From assembly GCA_937898265.1 (NCBI GenBank), contig CALEJM010000017.1, positions 1-17,085 on the forward strand: 17,085 nt of DNA, read 5' to 3'. The notes under the pieces were generated by a model. It worked only from the letters and a program-made list of their open reading frames with translations. It had not been told where the DNA came from and ran no database searches. A program made the position numbers and the translations under genes. This DNA is from an uncultured Porphyromonadaceae bacterium. GTDB lineage: Bacteria; Bacteroidota; Bacteroidia; Bacteroidales; Paludibacteraceae. Position 1 is the first letter of the stretch; every line of letters begins with the position of its first letter. Of this stretch, positions 14,206 through 17,085 are shown one piece after another.

Positions 14206-14940
14206 ATGTTGACTAAAACCCAAATCGCCGAAGCACTTCAGAATCCTGCGCTGATATCTTCTTTGGACATCAACGCCCTACAGGAGACACTTCTGCAGTA
14301 TCCCTACTGCGAACCGCTTCGCTCGCTCTATCTGAAGGCGCTGGTGGATGCCGACGACGTGAGAGCAGAGGAGATGTTGCAGAGGAGCGCCGTCTACCTC
14401 TCCAACCGCCGCTGGCTCTACGATTTTCTGTTTGGCGAGGCCGACCGTCTGAAACCTGTCGACTTGGAGAGTCTCACCCCAACCGCCGGCGACTACTTCG
14501 GCACCGTTGGCAAAGACGAGAAAGACGTCTCGCTGAAAGCCATGGCGCAACGTCTGCGCGAACTACGTAAGGCTCGCAAGGAACAAGCGGCTGCCGAAGA
14601 AACATCCTCTAAGGTGTCTGTCGTTGCTGTGGTCACTCCAACTACTGACGAATCTGTTTCGTTGGACGAAATCAAGGCAACGATTGCTGCCATTGTCAAT
14701 CCTTCGGAAGGCGTCGTTGAATCAGAACAGCAACCTTCAACAGCCCTTTCCGCCGAAAGCGGCGAGGAAAATTCGCTGCCAATAACCGAGGAAATGGCCC
14801 GTCAAATGATAAAAGAGAAGAGATTTTTGGATGCACTGCAAATATTACGCCGTTTGATAGTTGAAAATCCAGAAAAAAGTGTTTACTTTGCACCCCAAAT
14901 AAGATTTGTAGAAACAATCGTAGATAATTTAATTAACTAA
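14206..14940 (+). CDS. TPR-like protein of unknown function in the lptE-secG cluster
   Basis: A 244-residue soluble protein without signal peptide or membrane helix. The N-terminal part (1-75) is helical, with a QYPYCEPLRSLYLKAL stretch (31-46) that looks like a tetratricopeptide-type helix pair. The middle (about 105-195) is low-complexity and charged (Lys/Arg then Glu/Ser/Thr/Ala-rich), probably flexible. The last 50 residues (MARQMIKEKRFLDALQILRR and onward, ending VETIVDNLIN) form another TPR-like helix pair. I recognise it only as the hypothetical TPR-like protein often found between lptE and secG in Bacteroidales. The tight spacing (10 bases to lptE, 6 to secG) implies cotranscription and a possible link to secretion or envelope assembly. 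No enzymatic motif is visible. Confidence 0.75.
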   Translation: MLTKTQIAEALQNPALISSLDINALQETLLQYPYCEPLRSLYLKALVDADDVRAEEMLQRSAVYLSNRRWLYDFLFGEADRLKPVDLESLTPTAGDYFGTVGKDEKDVSLKAMAQRLRELRKARKEQAAAEETSSKVSVVAVVTPTTDESVSLDEIKATIAAIVNPSEGVVESEQQPSTALSAESGEENSLPITEEMARQMIKEKRFLDALQILRRLIVENPEKSVYFAPQIRFVETIVDNLIN

Positions 14941-14946
14941 CTCTAT

Positions 14947-15279
14947 ATGTACAACTTCCTTGTAATACTCGTGGTGTTGATCTCAGTATTGTTGGTACTG
15001 CTCGTGTTGGTTCAGAACTCAAAAGGTGGTGGTTTGGCATCAGGTTTCCAATCACAGAACCAATATATGGGCGTTCGTAAGACAACTGATTTCCTTGAAA
15101 AATCCACTTGGACACTGATAGCTGTCATTGTTGTTTTCAGCATTGCTGCTTCTGCTTTCTATAAACACAGTCACAGAACTGTAGAAGGTACTTCTGAACT
15201 TGTTGAAGAAGCAACACAACAACAACAAGCTACTGCTCCTGTAGCTCCAGCACTTGATGATGCTGCTGAGGCAGAGTAA
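14947..15279 (+). CDS. secG: Preprotein translocase subunit SecG
   Basis: A 110-residue SecG. Two membrane helices (about 2-22 and 54-72) flank a cytoplasmic loop with the conserved VLVQNSKGGGLASGF block (20-34). SecG is the small accessory subunit of the SecYEG channel and speeds protein export. The C-terminal 35 residues are a hydrophilic tail rich in Gln, Ala and acidic residues (EEATQQQQATAPVAPALDDA), longer than in E. coli SecG-like minimal forms and typical of Bacteroidetes. It is the last gene of the run and is followed by a strong terminator. Confidence 0.93.
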   Translation: MYNFLVILVVLISVLLVLLVLVQNSKGGGLASGFQSQNQYMGVRKTTDFLEKSTWTLIAVIVVFSIAASAFYKHSHRTVEGTSELVEEATQQQQATAPVAPALDDAAEAE

Positions 15280-15316
15280 CGCAGCCTTTTTTCAATAAAG
15301 GTCAAAAAGTTAAAAC

Positions 15317-15350
15317 CCCTATGTAACGTTAAGTTACGTAGGGATTTTTT
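15317..15350 (+). terminator. Rho-independent terminator after secG
   Basis: An 11-base stem CCCTATGTAAC (15317-15327) / GTTACGTAGGG (15333-15343), with one G-U pair and a 5-base loop, is followed by ATTTTTT (15344-15350). It ends the guaD-to-secG run. Confidence 0.9.
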
Positions 15351-15412
15351 GTCTTTATGTATTTCTGTGTCTGAAAAATCTATGCAATAGCATATTTCTT
15401 GTATAAAAGTTA

Positions 15413-15420
15413 TATCTTTG
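15413..15420 (+). promoter_or_regulatory. -7 promoter element of the outer-membrane barrel gene
   Basis: TATCTTTG matches TAnnTTTG and is followed by C, as is common in this phylum. It lies 21 bases before the ATG at 15442, giving a short leader. No good -33 TTG stands at 19-21 bases; one at 15399-15401 is too close. Confidence 0.6.
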
Positions 15421-15441
15421 CAGTCGTAAATTGTCGTTCGT

Positions 15442-16125
15442 ATGCGCCGTCGTTTAATTGTACTTGTTACCTTAGCTCTGTTGCTCATTGCTCCCACAGC
15501 AATGGGTCAGTTTGCGTTGGGATTTCGTTTAGGATATTCCAATGTTTTGCATGGTGAGACTACTACCGATACATATGGCGAAGCATTCACCCTCAAGAAC
15601 GGCGACTCCAACGGCTTCAATATCGGTCTGATGATGCGTGCGGGCTCTAAGGTCTTTGTGCAGTTGGAGGGTTACTATCAGTTCAACAAGATTCCTTATT
15701 TCAATACCGACACCTCCACCTTCTTCAACGAGCGCTACAGCACCGTTGAACTGCCTGTTCTTTTGGGTTACAAGGTTGTAGACCGCGATAAATTCAATTG
15801 GCGTTTCATGGTGGGTCCCCGATTTCGCTTCTCTGTAGGCTCTGCCACCACGATTGACAGCCTTCTTTATGAAGTGGCAAGCAATAAATGGCAGTTGGGT
15901 TTCACTGCTGGCACGGGTTTCGATATCGGTCCAATCACCCTCGACTTCAAATATGATTTGACTTCAACCCTTTTCAATCACTCACGACGTTTCGATGATA
16001 TGACACCAGTTGAACTCAAACGTCGTCTTCTCAACGGCTTTGAGGCTACTATCGGCTATAAGATGGTGGATATCCGACGCAGGAAATCGGCTGGCGGAAA
16101 TCGACGTGGTAGAGGAGGAGAGTAG
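15442..16125 (+). CDS. Outer-membrane beta-barrel protein (PorT-like family)
   Basis: A 227-residue exported protein. A signal peptide (MRRRLIVLVTLALLLIAPTAMG) is probably cut after residue 22. The mature part has alternating strands typical of small eight-stranded outer-membrane barrels of the PorT-like group: FALGFRLGYSN (24-34), FNIGLMMRAG (59-68), VFVQLEGYYQF (71-81), STVELPVLLGYKV (100-112), RFMVGPRFRFSVG (121-133), LGFTAGTGFDIG (152-163), ITLDFKYDLT (165-174) and FEATIGYKMV (200-209). Unusually the last strand is not the C-terminus: about 16 basic residues (RRRKSAGGNRRGRGGE) follow, whereas barrel proteins usually end in an aromatic residue for BAM recognition. Its own promoter and terminator mark it as a single-gene unit. 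A pore or surface role cannot be specified. Confidence 0.85.
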   Translation: MRRRLIVLVTLALLLIAPTAMGQFALGFRLGYSNVLHGETTTDTYGEAFTLKNGDSNGFNIGLMMRAGSKVFVQLEGYYQFNKIPYFNTDTSTFFNERYSTVELPVLLGYKVVDRDKFNWRFMVGPRFRFSVGSATTIDSLLYEVASNKWQLGFTAGTGFDIGPITLDFKYDLTSTLFNHSRRFDDMTPVELKRRLLNGFEATIGYKMVDIRRRKSAGGNRRGRGGE

Positions 16126-16146
16126 TCGGAACTGACTACATAAGAT

Positions 16147-17085
16147 TTATCGGCGAGCCTTAGGGTTCGCCTTTTTGTTTTTGTTGTGGCGTTGTCCGTC
16201 GTTAGGACGAGGACGAGACTGACTGTCTCGGCTGTTTCTGAAACCCAGTCCTCCCAACAGCGGATCGATAAGGTCGGCGCGGCGCATATTATGCAGTGCG
16301 GAAACGATGCCTTGTCTGTTTTCGGGCAGATACCAGAAGAAGAACTGTCGCTGTGCCAGTTTCTCTTTCGGATTCTTGGCCACAAAGATGGGTTTCATGG
16401 TGTATGGATTCAGTCCGGTGCGATACATCTCGGTGGCGAGAGTCATCGGCGTTGGCGTGAAATCTTGCACCTGTTCCAACTTGAAGTTCAGCTGTTTTGT
16501 TTCAACGGCAAGCTCTGCCATGTCGGCAGCAGTGCAACCTGGGTGTGATGAGATGAAATACGGAATGATTTGTTGATTCAATCCTGCCTCTGCATTGATG
16601 CGGTTGAAGAGTTTGACGAAATCGTGGAACATGGCGAACGACGGCTTACGCATGATTTTCAACACGTTGTCGGAAGTGTGTTCTGGCGCAACCTTCAGTC
16701 GACCAGATACATGATTACGAATCAGTTCCTCTGCATATTCATGCGATGCTTTGTTCAGCACCTCGTCTTTATTGTCGTGCAAAACCAAATCGTAGCGCAC
16801 ACCGCTTCCAACAAAGCATTTTTTTACCATCGGATGTTTGGCTACGCTGCGATAGAGGTCGAGCAGTGGTCTGTGGTCTACCACAAGATTAGGACACACG
16901 TTAGGCACGATGCAGGTGGCGCGTTTGCAACGCTCGCAGATGCTTTGGTCTTTACCTTTCATGCGATACATGTTGGCAGACGGACCACCGAGGTCGGAGA
17001 TGTAGCCTTTGAAATCTGGCATGTTGACCACTTTTTCCACCTCACGCATGATTGATTGCTTGGACCTTGACACTACGGCGCGACC
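16147..17085 (-). CDS. YgiQ-family radical SAM protein, C-terminal part
   Basis: The last 312 codons of a minus-strand gene that runs off the right edge; the frame stays open to 17085. The visible part begins GRAVVSRSKQSIMREV. In the YgiQ family (UPF0313) this follows directly after the radical SAM CxxxCxxC cluster, which must therefore lie just outside the window. Visible family blocks include DLGGPSANMYRM (about residues 32-43), a Cys-rich ICERCKRATCIVPNVCPNL segment, RLKVAPEHTSDNVLKIM, PYFISSHPGC, QVQDFTPTPMTLAT and MYRTGLNP. The protein ends in a basic, disordered tail of about 30 residues (rich in Arg, Asn, Lys, Pro). Radical SAM enzymes split S-adenosylmethionine at a 4Fe-4S cluster; the substrate of YgiQ is not known. 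A GTG at 17073 is in frame but is internal, not the start. Confidence 0.92.
   Translation of the reverse strand, partial: GRAVVSRSKQSIMREVEKVVNMPDFKGYISDLGGPSANMYRMKGKDQSICERCKRATCIVPNVCPNLVVDHRPLLDLYRSVAKHPMVKKCFVGSGVRYDLVLHDNKDEVLNKASHEYAEELIRNHVSGRLKVAPEHTSDNVLKIMRKPSFAMFHDFVKLFNRINAEAGLNQQIIPYFISSHPGCTAADMAELAVETKQLNFKLEQVQDFTPTPMTLATEMYRTGLNPYTMKPIFVAKNPKEKLAQRQFFFWYLPENRQGIVSALHNMRRADLIDPLLGGLGFRNSRDSQSRPRPNDGQRHNKNKKANPKARR
16152..16176 (+). terminator. Rho-independent terminator of the barrel gene, inside the end of the convergent ygiQ gene
   Basis: The stem GGCGAGCC (16152-16159) / GGTTCGCC (16164-16171), with one G-U pair and the four-base loop TTAG, is followed by TTTTTGTTTTT (16172-16182). 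It lies within the last codons of the minus-strand radical SAM gene. Read on the minus strand there is no T-tract after the hairpin, so it acts mainly for the plus-strand gene. Confidence 0.82.

Noticed and set aside
16147-17073. GTG at 17073 as the start of the radical SAM gene
   Set aside because: The frame continues to the window edge with conserved YgiQ sequence (GRAVVSRSK), so the GTG is an internal valine codon and the gene is truncated by the window.

Overview
The window looks like chromosomal DNA of a Bacteroidales bacterium, most likely Prevotella or a close relative. The case rests on three things. Several promoters carry the Bacteroidetes -7 element TAnnTTTG (TATCTTTG, TACTTTTG, TAACTTTG). 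Leaders are short and A/T-rich with weak Shine-Dalgarno sequences. The gene families are typical: a Bacteroidetes-length TamB, the LptE / TPR-like protein / SecG cluster, DUF721, PorT-like barrels and an exosortase-family protein. No phage, transposase, CRISPR array, rRNA or tRNA was seen. This is mostly a housekeeping and envelope-biogenesis region, and I do not see a clearly new multi-gene system.

Left part (1-2228, minus strand). A three-gene operon encodes an ABC ATPase, its six-helix permease and a YtrA-type GntR regulator cut by the window edge. Its promoter (about 1998-2028) is followed at once by a perfect inverted repeat (1973-1996) of the kind YtrA regulators bind, so the operon is probably autoregulated. 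Positions 2274-2921 hold an NAD(P)-binding protein on the minus strand with its own terminator, divergent from an EamA-family exporter (3063-3932). An AraC-family regulator (4128-4961) follows, then about 375 bases of non-coding DNA with degenerate repeats.

Middle part (5400-11931). tsaD (tRNA t6A synthesis) and an orphan exosortase-like transpeptidase form a minus-strand pair. Diverging from them is a 1505-residue TamB-like protein, whose stop codon overlaps that of a convergent DUF721 protein.

Right part (12030-17085). A plus-strand gene run reads guanine deaminase, sigma-54-type AAA+ activator, LptE lipoprotein, TPR-like protein and SecG, and ends in a strong terminator. A separate outer-membrane barrel gene follows. 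Its terminator lies inside the 3' end of a convergent YgiQ-type radical SAM gene that runs off the right edge.

Together TamB, LptE, SecG and the barrel protein concern building the outer membrane and exporting proteins. The most unusual items are the activator with neither a sensor domain nor a recognisable DNA-binding helix, the orphan exosortase tied to tsaD, the operator-overlapped ABC promoter with a possible leader peptide, and a probable near-leaderless DUF721 transcript.
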